Shown piece by piece: positions 1 to 5,722 of a stretch of DNA of 6,681 nucleotides. A model generated the notes under the pieces. That model searched no databases. It was not told the DNA's origin and worked only from the letters and a program-made list of their open reading frames with translations. Both the position numbers and the translations under genes were made by a program. This DNA is from Verrucomicrobiota bacterium (GTDB taxonomy: Bacteria; Verrucomicrobiota; Verrucomicrobiia; Chthoniobacterales; UBA10450). How positions within the stretch are numbered: the stretch's first letter is position 1; the number at the start of each line of letters is the position of its first letter. The DNA lies in contig QHQV01000065.1 in the NCBI GenBank assembly GCA_003219945.1, positions 1-6,681 on the forward strand, written 5' to 3'.

Positions 1-272
1 CGTACCGGACGGTGCCTGAGACGCGCGACACCAGCGGCGCGCAGCGGCAACTCGCTCAGGGCGGCGCAGACCTGATCACTTTCACCAGTTCGTCAACAGT
101 CGAAAATTTTGTGGCCCTCGGGCTGCCGTGGCCGAAGGGAATGCGCATCGCCAGCATTGGCCCAATCACGTCAAAGACAGTGTGCGATCACGGACTCAAC
201 GTCGATATTGAAGCCCGCCGCCACGATATCGATGGCTTGGTGCAGGCGATCAGGGAGCTGTTTGCTCGTTGA
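1..272 (+). CDS. hemD: Uroporphyrinogen-III synthase, C-terminal part (5' end outside window)
   Basis: This is the 3' end of a gene that begins before the window. The reading frame is open from base 3 (Tyr-Arg-Thr-Val-Pro-Glu-Thr) and stops at 270-272. The GTG at 12 is the Val codon of that motif and not a start. HemD cyclises and inverts ring D of hydroxymethylbilane to give uroporphyrinogen III, the cytoplasmic precursor of heme, siroheme and cobalamin. Visible family signatures are the strand and loop DLITFTSSSTVENF, then IASIGPITSKTV, then a closing helix (DIDGLVQAIRELF), matching the second half of HemD. The YRT-x-P segment fits the hinge between its two domains. In several phyla HemD is fused behind uroporphyrinogen-III methyltransferase (CobA). 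The missing 5' end prevents deciding between single HemD and a CobA-HemD fusion. It converges on rpsU. Confidence 0.85.
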   Translation, partial: YRTVPETRDTSGAQRQLAQGGADLITFTSSSTVENFVALGLPWPKGMRIASIGPITSKTVCDHGLNVDIEARRHDIDGLVQAIRELFAR

Positions 273-290
273 ATGATTAACAATTACACC

Positions 291-340
291 GTTACAACGA
301 TTTTTCCGAAGCTAGCTCTTAGTGACCGTTGTAACTTTTG
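291..340 (+). terminator. Inverted repeat between convergent hemD and rpsU, possible terminator
   Basis: A perfect 9-bp inverted repeat is present: GTTACAACG at 291-299 and CGTTGTAAC at 327-335, with a 27-nt loop, followed on the + strand by TTTTG. It starts 18 bp after the hemD stop, where a terminator is expected. The stem is AT-rich and the loop is long, so it would be a weak Rho-independent terminator at best. The loop also holds the 8-bp palindrome AGCTAGCT (310-317). On the minus strand the stem is not followed by a T run, so any terminator activity would serve hemD more than rpsU. A protein-binding site is an alternative. Confidence 0.4.
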
Positions 341-348
341 TAGCTGTC

Positions 349-543
349 TTAGGAATTGAATCGAAACTTCATTCGGGCGCGCTTGGCGTTGGCTCTCGCC
401 TTGCGGCGATGCTTTTGCGAAGGCGTCTCGAACGCACGCAAACGGCGGACTTCCTCGAGAATGCCCTCGGAGTCCAGCTTGTTTTTCAGCCGTTTCAACG
501 CGCGGTCGACCGGTTCACCTTTGCGCACAATCACTTCTGGCAT
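349..543 (-). CDS. rpsU: Small ribosomal subunit protein bS21
   Basis: The product is a 64-residue, strongly basic protein of the 30S subunit. bS21 sits near the 3' end of 16S rRNA, close to the anti-Shine-Dalgarno, and contributes to translation initiation. The N-terminus MPEVIVRKGEPVDRALKRLK and the following segment GILEEVRRLRAFETPSQKHR match the bS21 family fold: a short strand, a helix with spaced basic residues, and then an Arg/Lys-rich C-terminal helix (KARANAKRARMKF). The length is close to the usual 60-71 residues. An in-frame TTG lies directly before the ATG (544-546), but the ATG at 541-543 is preferred because a good Shine-Dalgarno lies 9 nt before it and because the family starts MPxV/I. 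The gene is divergent from mutS and convergent with hemD, and appears monocistronic. It is the only gene in the window with a strong Shine-Dalgarno. Confidence 0.93.
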   Translation of the reverse strand: MPEVIVRKGEPVDRALKRLKNKLDSEGILEEVRRLRAFETPSQKHRRKARANAKRARMKFRFNS

Positions 544-552
544 CAATAATCA

Positions 553-560
553 CTCCCCTC
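553..560 (-). promoter_or_regulatory. Strong Shine-Dalgarno of rpsU
   Basis: The minus strand reads GAGGGGAG, then 9 nt, then the ATG at 543-541. The purine run pairs well with the anti-Shine-Dalgarno CCUCC core and decides for the ATG over the adjacent TTG, which would be only 6 nt away. The site stands out because the other starts in this window have weak or no such sequence. Confidence 0.75.
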
Positions 561-592
561 GCTTTGGAAAATACTGTAAGTCGGTGAGCGGG

Positions 593-621
593 AGAGTACT
601 CGGCGCAGCCCTGCCCGTCAA
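593..621 (-). promoter_or_regulatory. Candidate sigma-70 type promoter for rpsU
   Basis: On the minus strand a -35-like TTGACG (621-616) is followed by a 17-bp spacer and TACTCT (598-593). The -35 box matches the TTGACA consensus at five of six positions, while the -10 matches TATAAT at only three of six. The spacing is optimal. Transcription would begin near 586, giving a leader of roughly 40 nt containing the Shine-Dalgarno. An alternative is an AT-rich stretch further upstream (717-749) with TACAAT (722-717) and TAGAAT hexamers on the minus strand, which would give a leader over 150 nt long. Confidence 0.35.
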
Positions 622-716
622 ATCCACCCAAATCAGCTCTTTTGACGTCGTTTTCGTGGAAATTTTCCGCCCGTTCGCCAACATCGCTGCCCAAGAGCCT
701 CCGCAGCGCATTCGCG

Positions 717-801
717 ATTGTATTTAATTCTATTTCCAATAAAAAATCACAGGCCACTCGTCTGTTGACGTTCAATTAAGGCTCGCAAGGTAAACTTCAT
801 T
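717..801 (+). promoter_or_regulatory. AT-rich upstream region of mutS with a TTGACG box
   Basis: This stretch is conspicuously AT-rich compared with its surroundings and lies directly before mutS. TTGACG at 765-770 resembles a -35 box. The best downstream hexamer, TAAACT (791-796), is 20 bp away, longer than the normal 16-18, and would put the transcript start almost on the ATG, giving a nearly leaderless mRNA. AAGG (787-790), 11 nt before the ATG, is the only Shine-Dalgarno-like sequence. The promoter assignment is therefore weak, but regulatory content for one or both divergent genes is likely. Confidence 0.25.
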
Positions 802-3342
802 ATGCAGGACGCGCTCACTCCGATGATGCAGCAGTACCAGCGGCTGCGGAAAAGCATTCCTCCGGACACGCTCCTGCTGTTTCGCCTCGGCGATTTCTAC
901 GAGATGTTTTTCGACGATGCGAAGGAGGCGTCGGTTCTGCTAAACGTGGCGCTGACCAAGCGCAACGGCGTGCCAATGTGCGGTGTGCCGTATCATGCCG
1001 CGCACGGGTACATTCGCAGGCTAATCGACGCCGGAAGGCGCGTCGCCGTTTGTGATCAGATGACTGAGCCACAGCCTGGCCGCAAGATTGTCGATCGCGA
1101 AGTCACGCAAATCATCAGCGCGGGAACGGTAAGCGAATTGAGCTGGCTCGATGCGAAGCGCGCGAATTATCTCGGCGCGATCTATGCCGATGGTGATGCG
1201 TTCGGTTTCGCATACGCCGATCTCAGCACGGGTGAGTTCCGATTGACCCAAACGCAGGACCAACAATCGCTGCGTGATGAAATCGCGCGTGTTTCGCCCG
1301 CCGAACTGTTGATCAGCTCGGAACAGAAAGCGCAGACCGGCGAAATTGATCACGCGCTCGAATACGACAGCTACGCGTTTCTGCCCGAACAGGCAATTTT
1401 CACCCTGTGCGAACATTTCAAGGTCAAATCACTCGACGGCTTCGGGTGCGCGCAAATGCCCGCGGCAGTCGCTGCGGCCGGGGCGATTGTGCATTATTTA
1501 AAGCATCAACTCCGGCGCAAAATCGACCATCTTACTTCGTTGCACTGCGATGCGCCGGCGGATCACGTCCTGCTCGACTCCGCCACACAAGCTAACCTTG
1601 AACTGGTTGAATGGCGCGGCGCGCGGGACGTGAGTTTGCTCAGTGTGCTTGATCGCAGCATCACACCCATGGGCGCACGTAAATTGCGCGCGTGGATTTT
1701 GCAGCCGTTGCGCGATCTCACTGAACTGCAACGACGCCAGGGAATGATCGCCGATCTTTTGCAGGAATCCGACCTGCTGGGATCGGTTCGCGTGGAGCTG
1801 AAGTCGATCCGGGATATCGAGCGCGCCGCCGGACGACTGAGCCAAGCCTCGGGGAACGCGCGTGACCTTGTCGCGTTGAAGACCTCGCTGCAGCAAATCC
1901 CCGCGCTGAAGCGTGAGCTTGGCAAACTCATTGACCGGATTGAGTTTGGTAGGGCGGGCTCGCCGAGCCCGCCGAATACCGCGGGAGAAAGCGGCGCGCC
2001 CGGCGGTCGCGCCCTAGCCTTTCAACTGCAAACCGCCATTCGCGAAATGCCGGCGCTCGCTGAGAAGCTGGCCAACGCGCTTCTGGACGATCCGCCGCTC
2101 GCGCTGAAAGAGGGTGGCATTTTCCGTGACGGCTACGATGCAGACCTCGACGCGCTCCGCCAGGCGTCGCGCGACGGCAAAAGTTGGATCAGCCATTTAC
2201 AGGAACACGAGATGGCAGCGACAGGCATCAAGTCACTCAAGGTCCGTTACAATTCCGTCTTCGGTTACTTCATCGAAATCACAAAATCCAATCTCGCGAA
2301 CGTGCCCGCGCATTACACGCGAAAGCAAACCACGGTGGGCGGCGAACGCTTCATCACGCCGGAGTTAAAGGAGATGGAAGCAAAAGTCCTTGGGGCGGAC
2401 GACCGTGCCCAGAACCTCGAGTACCAGCTGTTCCAGAAATTGCGCGACGAAACCTTGCGTGAGATCGAGCCAATTCAACAGACCGCGGACGCGATCGCGG
2501 TGCTCGACGTGCTCTGCGCGTTGGCCGAAACCGCGCGACTGTTTCGCTATTGCCGGCCAGAACTAAGCGATTCGCTCCGGCTCGTCATCAAAGATGGGCG
2601 CCATCCGGTGCTGGATCAAAGTCTTGTCGAAGAAAAGTTTGTGCCTAACGACACAGAGCTCGATGGCGAAACTATTCGCATGGCGATTGTGACCGGACCG
2701 AACATGGCCGGCAAATCGACATACATCCGCCAGGTGGCCCTGATCGTGTTGATGGCCCAGATTGGGAGCTTCGTCCCAGCTGAGAGCGCGGAGGTCGGCT
2801 TAGTCGATCGGATCTTCACCAGAGTGGGCGCCAGCGACGATCTGGCCCGGGGCCAATCCACCTTCATGGTGGAGATGAACGAAACGGCTAACATCATCAA
2901 CAATGCCTCCGAGCGCTCGTTAGTCATTCTTGACGAGATCGGCCGCGGCACGTCCACGTTCGACGGCCTTTCTATCGCTTGGAGCGTGGCCGAGTTTCTT
3001 TACGACAAAATCAAAGCGCGGAGTCTATTCGCAACGCATTATCACGAACTGACCAAGCTCGCCGAGGACCGCGAAGGCGTCTGCAATCTGAACGTCGCCG
3101 TGCGCGAATGGAACGAGCAGATTATTTTCCTTCGCAAAATCATCCCCGGCGGCGCCGACAAAAGTTACGGGATACAGGTGGCCCGTCTCGCCGGCTTGCC
3201 TAAAGAAATCCTCGATCGCGCGAAAGAAATTCTTGCCCATTTGGAAAGTTCCAGTCGCGCTGAGGCAGAACCAAAGCGACGAGGAAGAAAGTCGTCTAAG
3301 GCCATGCCGGAATCGCAAAAGCCGCAACTGGATCTGTTATAA
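802..3342 (+). CDS. mutS: DNA mismatch repair ATPase MutS
   Basis: MutS binds mismatches and small loops in newly replicated DNA and, on ATP binding, becomes a sliding clamp that recruits MutL. The 846-residue product shows the full order: mismatch-recognition domain with the wedge motif GDFYEMFFDD (Phe32, Glu34), connector domain (about 125-255), core and lever (about 270-560), clamp, and ABC-type ATPase. Visible ATPase motifs are Walker A GPNMAGKST (632-640), signature region STFMVEMNET, Walker B LVILDEIGRGT (707-717) and the FATHYHEL switch His (746-748), followed by the helix-turn-helix DKSYGIQVARLAGLP (from 786). The tail is basic (KRRGRKSSK) and ends in QLDLL (842-846), a good beta-clamp-binding pentapeptide. 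The start gives TPMMQQYQRLR, matching the usual MutS N-terminus. Oddity: residues 383-406 (GRAGSPSPP...GGRALA) are encoded by an inserted palindromic repeat placed before the EGGIFRDGYD clamp entry (437-446). All catalytic motifs are intact, so the gene is probably functional. Confidence 0.98.
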   Translation: MQDALTPMMQQYQRLRKSIPPDTLLLFRLGDFYEMFFDDAKEASVLLNVALTKRNGVPMCGVPYHAAHGYIRRLIDAGRRVAVCDQMTEPQPGRKIVDREVTQIISAGTVSELSWLDAKRANYLGAIYADGDAFGFAYADLSTGEFRLTQTQDQQSLRDEIARVSPAELLISSEQKAQTGEIDHALEYDSYAFLPEQAIFTLCEHFKVKSLDGFGCAQMPAAVAAAGAIVHYLKHQLRRKIDHLTSLHCDAPADHVLLDSATQANLELVEWRGARDVSLLSVLDRSITPMGARKLRAWILQPLRDLTELQRRQGMIADLLQESDLLGSVRVELKSIRDIERAAGRLSQASGNARDLVALKTSLQQIPALKRELGKLIDRIEFGRAGSPSPPNTAGESGAPGGRALAFQLQTAIREMPALAEKLANALLDDPPLALKEGGIFRDGYDADLDALRQASRDGKSWISHLQEHEMAATGIKSLKVRYNSVFGYFIEITKSNLANVPAHYTRKQTTVGGERFITPELKEMEAKVLGADDRAQNLEYQLFQKLRDETLREIEPIQQTADAIAVLDVLCALAETARLFRYCRPELSDSLRLVIKDGRHPVLDQSLVEEKFVPNDTELDGETIRMAIVTGPNMAGKSTYIRQVALIVLMAQIGSFVPAESAEVGLVDRIFTRVGASDDLARGQSTFMVEMNETANIINNASERSLVILDEIGRGTSTFDGLSIAWSVAEFLYDKIKARSLFATHYHELTKLAEDREGVCNLNVAVREWNEQIIFLRKIIPGGADKSYGIQVARLAGLPKEILDRAKEILAHLESSSRAEAEPKRRGRKSSKAMPESQKPQLDLL
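1948..2019 (+). repeat. REPIN-like palindromic element inserted in frame inside mutS
   Basis: This 72-bp element has three parts. The left unit (1948-1973) carries GTAG (1949-1952) and a perfect 9-bp hairpin, GGCGGGCTC (1953-1961), loop GCC, GAGCCCGCC (1965-1973). A 19-nt spacer follows (1974-1992). The right unit is inverted (1993-2019): hairpin GGCGCG (1993-1998) with CGCGCC (2008-2013), ending in CTAGCC. The ends are imperfect inverted repeats, GGTAGGGCG against CGCCCTAGCC. The borders fall on codon boundaries and the element encodes exactly 24 residues without a stop. TTT flanks both sides (1945-1947 and 2020-2022), a possible 3-bp target duplication. GTAG beside a palindrome, in an inverted pair, is the known architecture of REP doublets (REPINs) mobilised by RAYT transposases. 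A second copy of the same geometry lies at 5552-5624. Confidence 0.8.
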
Positions 3343-3428
3343 ACGAGAGCCTTCGCGGAGCGGCTCAATTGCCATCTCGCGCGCGCTCACGCATGCATCT
3401 GGTTCTGTGATAAGTTGTGCTGCAAATT

Positions 3429-4844
3429 ATGGCCGTCAAAACCGAGAAGGAGCTGGGCGAATCGCTGCGCGCGCTTTGGCTTAAGGTGGTCGCCGCCATT
3501 GAGCTGCGCAATTTCGGTTACGCGGTTTCGCTGCTCCAGGAAATTCTTAAGCAGGAGCCTGAGTTTCTCACAGGCCGCGAACTGCTGCGACGTGCGGAAG
3601 TCACGAAAAGCAAATCGGCTAAGAAAAGTTTTTTCAACATCTCGACCGCGCCGATCGGAGTGATGAAAGCGCAACGAGAGATCAAAAAGGACCCCAAGCG
3701 CGCGATCGAAATGCTGGAGGAAGTTCTGGAAGGGGAACCCTACAATCGCCAGGCAAATTTGCTTTTGAAGGAAGCGGCGGTGGCGGCGGGTTGGTCTGAG
3801 ATCGGAGTTTTTGCGCTGAAGACCCTGCTCGAAGAGAACCCGCGCGACGCCAAAGTGCTGAATGAGCTGGGGCGTTTGTATCACGATCTTGGGGACCATG
3901 AAAGCGAAGTGGAAATTTACAATCAACTCACGGCGATCAATCCGTTCGATGCGCAGTCGCTTCGTCTCGGCAAAGACGCCTCGGCGCGCGCTTCGATGAA
4001 AAGAGGCGGTTGGACGCAGGCTGAAAGTTATCGCGACCTGATCAAGGATAAGGGCGAAGCCATTTCACTCGAACAACAGAGCCGGATCCGGCTCACCGGC
4101 GAAGCGCTCGATAGACAGATCGCGGAAACTTACGCGCGCCACCAGGCAGAACCGGAAAACCTCGACTTTGCGCGGCGGCTCGGGGCTCTGAGCGAGCAAA
4201 AGGAGGATCTCGAGTCAGCCATTCGCTGGTATCAATATTCGGCTGATCTCGCTAAGGGCGCGGACACAGGATTGCTTCGGAAGATTTCCGATTTGAAAAT
4301 CAAATGTCTGGAACGCGAGATCGCTGCGCACGAGGAGTTTCTCTCCACGTACAGTGCGCGAGACGAAGGGTACGCGGAAAAGTCTGAGCAACTGCGCGCC
4401 GCCAAAGTCAGCCGCGCAGAAATCCTCATCGCGGATGCACAAGAACGGGTGGCGCGGAATCCGACCGATCTACAGCTTCGGTTTGAACTCGGTGACAATC
4501 TTTTCAATGCCGGGCGTTTTCGTGAGGCTGTGCCAGAACTGCAGCGTGCGCGACAGAATCCGCACGCGCGGTTGAAAGCGATGAACGTGTTGGGTTGCTG
4601 TTATGGCAAGCTCGGCATGCTCGATCTGGCAATGAAGCAACTGGAAGAAGCTTCACGGGAACTGGTGTCCATGGACGAGATGAAGAAGGAGATCGTGTAC
4701 AATCTCGCCCTGATTTACGAGCGAATGAGTGACGTCGAAAAAGCCCTCGCCTGTATGAAGCAGATTTACGAAGTGGACTACGGTTACCGTGACGTGGCCC
4801 AGCGTGTCGAAAGCTCATACGGCCGGAATTTCTCCGGGTCATAG
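3429..4844 (+). CDS. Tetratricopeptide-repeat protein of unknown function
   Basis: The 471-residue product has no signal peptide or membrane segment, so it is probably cytoplasmic. It is built of helical hairpins of TPR type. Recognisable units lie at about 18-43, 83-105, 108-139, 141-172 (AKVLNELGRLYHDLGDHE...AINP), 244-275, 346-377 (LRFELGDNLFNAGRFREAV...NP), 382-411 and 421-450. A charged, less regular segment (about 185-240 and 285-340) separates two TPR groups. The C-terminus ends in YRDVAQRVESSYG, a motif I associate from memory with TPR proteins of this bacterial group. TPR arrays bind peptides or proteins; no specific partner can be named. The start is uncertain: GTG at 3417 would add four residues, and neither start has a clear Shine-Dalgarno. 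ATG at 3429 was chosen as the conventional codon. The gene begins 86 bp after the mutS stop on the same strand with no convincing terminator between, so it may be co-transcribed with mutS, but a functional link is not shown. Confidence 0.85.
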   Translation: MAVKTEKELGESLRALWLKVVAAIELRNFGYAVSLLQEILKQEPEFLTGRELLRRAEVTKSKSAKKSFFNISTAPIGVMKAQREIKKDPKRAIEMLEEVLEGEPYNRQANLLLKEAAVAAGWSEIGVFALKTLLEENPRDAKVLNELGRLYHDLGDHESEVEIYNQLTAINPFDAQSLRLGKDASARASMKRGGWTQAESYRDLIKDKGEAISLEQQSRIRLTGEALDRQIAETYARHQAEPENLDFARRLGALSEQKEDLESAIRWYQYSADLAKGADTGLLRKISDLKIKCLEREIAAHEEFLSTYSARDEGYAEKSEQLRAAKVSRAEILIADAQERVARNPTDLQLRFELGDNLFNAGRFREAVPELQRARQNPHARLKAMNVLGCCYGKLGMLDLAMKQLEEASRELVSMDEMKKEIVYNLALIYERMSDVEKALACMKQIYEVDYGYRDVAQRVESSYGRNFSGS

Positions 4845-4914
4845 CAGCAGGGCCAGCAGCCAAAGGCAGGAAGCGTGATTCTTTCGCGTCCAACGAGCGG
4901 GCCGCCTTCGATTT

Positions 4915-4941
4915 GTAGTTGAGGCTGGGGTGTCCCCCGGC
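4915..4941 (+). repeat. GTAG-plus-hairpin, possible single REP-like unit in the 5' region of the DUF4142 gene
   Basis: GTAG (4915-4918) is followed after 5 nt by a GC-rich hairpin: GCTGGGG (4924-4930), loop TGT, then CCCCCGGC (4934-4941), with a one-base bulge and one G-T pair. The hairpin ends 20 nt before the ATG of the DUF4142 gene and has no T run after it, so it is not a canonical terminator. It may be a decayed or divergent REP unit related to the elements at 1948 and 5552, or a structured part of the mRNA leader. The loop and stem sequence differ from those copies, so family membership is tentative. Confidence 0.35.
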
Positions 4942-4961
4942 ACGTTCAATCAAATCAAGCC

Positions 4962-5480
4962 ATGAAAACCAAAATCAGAGTTGTTTCGCAGTTGTACATT
5001 CTTGCTGTAATAATCGGGGCAATCAGCCTGACCGGAGCGGTCAGAGCCGCCGACACCACTCCAACCGGCGGCGGTTCCTCATTAAGTGAAAAAGATAAGA
5101 CCTTCATGAAGAAGGCGGCCAAAGGCGGGACGATGGAAGTCGCGATGGGACAGGTAGCTGAACAGAAGGCTCAAAGCGAGGATGTGAAGTCATTCGGCAA
5201 ACGAATGGTCACCGACCACGGGAAAGCCAATGATGAACTCAAGTCCATTGCTTCTAAAAAGGGAGTCCAACTCCCGAGCAAGGAGCACACCGCCAAATGG
5301 ACTTCAGACAAAGCTTACATCGACATGATGGTGAAGGATCATGAAAAAGATCTGGCTGAATTCAAAGAGGAAGCAAACAGCGGGAGCGATCCCGACGTAA
5401 AGAAGTTCGCGGATGATACGGCAAAAGTGATTCAGGAACACCTGGACCTTGCGAAGGAAACTCAAGGCAAGCTGAAATAA
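4962..5480 (+). CDS. Exported DUF4142-family protein
   Basis: The 172-residue product starts with a clear Sec signal peptide: basic MKTKIR, a hydrophobic stretch LYILAVIIGAISLTGA, and a likely cleavage after Ala29 (V-R-A). It should be periplasmic or secreted. There is no lipobox Cys. The mature part is mostly helical and follows the DUF4142 pattern: FMKKAAKGGTMEVAMGQVA (48-66), then SEDVKSFGKRMVTDHGKAND (72-91), GVQLP (101-105), then a second helical pair with MVKDHEKDLAEFKEEA (123-138) and DPDVKKFADDTAKVIQEHL (143-161). The conserved DH and HE/EH pairs give it a ferritin-like four-helix look, but metal binding is not established. Family members are widespread in soil bacteria and their role is unknown. 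The start ATG fits the signal peptide; no Shine-Dalgarno precedes it. It lies 117 bp after the TPR gene and converges on the sigma-factor gene. Confidence 0.9.
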   Translation: MKTKIRVVSQLYILAVIIGAISLTGAVRAADTTPTGGGSSLSEKDKTFMKKAAKGGTMEVAMGQVAEQKAQSEDVKSFGKRMVTDHGKANDELKSIASKKGVQLPSKEHTAKWTSDKAYIDMMVKDHEKDLAEFKEEANSGSDPDVKKFADDTAKVIQEHLDLAKETQGKLK

Positions 5481-5530
5481 GCAGGACGACGACGCGGCAC
5501 GCTTCTGAGGCGCGTTATCTCTTTCATTCT

Positions 5531-5551
5531 GTAGCCATCGGCGGTCGATGG
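5531..5551 (+). repeat. Additional GTAG-plus-hairpin unit next to the intergenic element
   Basis: GTAG (5531-5534) is followed immediately by a perfect 6-bp hairpin, CCATCG (5535-5540), loop GCGGT, CGATGG (5546-5551). It abuts the left end of the 73-bp element at 5552 and has the same orientation as that element's left unit. The GTAG directly beside a palindrome is the REP hallmark, so this may be a third REP unit or the remnant of an earlier element. The stem is short, so chance is possible. Confidence 0.45.
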
Positions 5552-5624
5552 GGTACGGCGGACAGTCCTCTGCCCGCCAGTCGGCATTTACGAAATCGGC
5601 GCGCACGGAGCGACGCGCCCTACC
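5552..5624 (+). repeat. REPIN-like palindromic element between the DUF4142 and sigma genes
   Basis: This 73-bp element has the same layout as the copy within mutS. The left unit is GGTACGGCGG... with hairpin GGCGGACAG (5557-5565), loop TCCT, CTGCCCGCC (5570-5578), 8 of 9 bases paired. A 19-nt spacer follows (5579-5597). The inverted right unit (5598-5624) has hairpin GGCGCG (5598-5603) with CGCGCC (5614-5619), ending CTACC, the complement of GGTAG. The right unit keeps the intact GTAG tetranucleotide on the minus strand; the left one has GTAC instead, a probable decay. The right units of the two copies are clearly alignable base by base, with one or two indels. The element lies in the gap between two convergent genes, a typical REP location. 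Confidence 0.78.
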
Positions 5625-5668
5625 GATTAGAACACGTAATACGGCTATGGGTTTACAGGCGAATCCGG

Positions 5669-5699
5669 AAACAAAAGGCGCGGACGTTTTCGTCCGCGC
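5669..5699 (-). terminator. Rho-independent terminator of the sigma-factor gene
   Basis: On the minus strand, 23 nt after the sigma-factor stop codon, a perfect 9-bp GC-rich stem GCGCGGACG / CGTCCGCGC (5699-5691 and 5686-5678) closes an AAAA loop and is followed by CTTTTGTTT (5677-5669). The geometry and position are those of an intrinsic terminator. On the + strand the stem is not followed by a T run, so it acts mainly for the sigma gene. Confidence 0.88.
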
Positions 5700-5722
5700 G
5701 TGAAACGGCATCCCCCGTGAGC

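Noticed and set aside
12..14. GTG as the start codon of the first gene
   Set aside because: The frame is open upstream and reads YRTVPET across this point, a HemD-internal motif, so GTG is an internal Val codon and the gene is truncated by the window edge.
515..775. An 86-codon open frame on the minus strand filling the rpsU-mutS gap
   Set aside because: It needs a TTG start, has no Shine-Dalgarno, runs into the rpsU start in another frame and shows no recognisable family pattern. It is probably chance, although it cannot be excluded without comparative data.
3347..3366. GAGCC/GGCTC inverted repeat just after mutS as a terminator
   Set aside because: The stem is only 5 bp with a 10-nt loop and no T run follows, so there is no good case for termination between mutS and the TPR gene.
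4504..4953. 149-codon open frame on the minus strand opposite the TPR gene end
   Set aside because: It lies mostly antisense to a well-supported coding region, has typical shadow composition and shows no recognisable domain.
5492..5530. ACGCG/CGCGT inverted repeat followed by a pyrimidine-rich stretch as terminator of the DUF4142 gene
   Set aside because: The stem is 5 bp with a 14-nt loop and the following stretch (TATCTCTTTC) is an interrupted T run. Termination is plausible in position but not supported well enough to call.
5531..5624. Repeats as a CRISPR array or attachment site
   Set aside because: The units are inverted, differ from one another and have a 19-nt spacer inside one element; there is no regular series of identical direct repeats, no cas gene and no integrase nearby.
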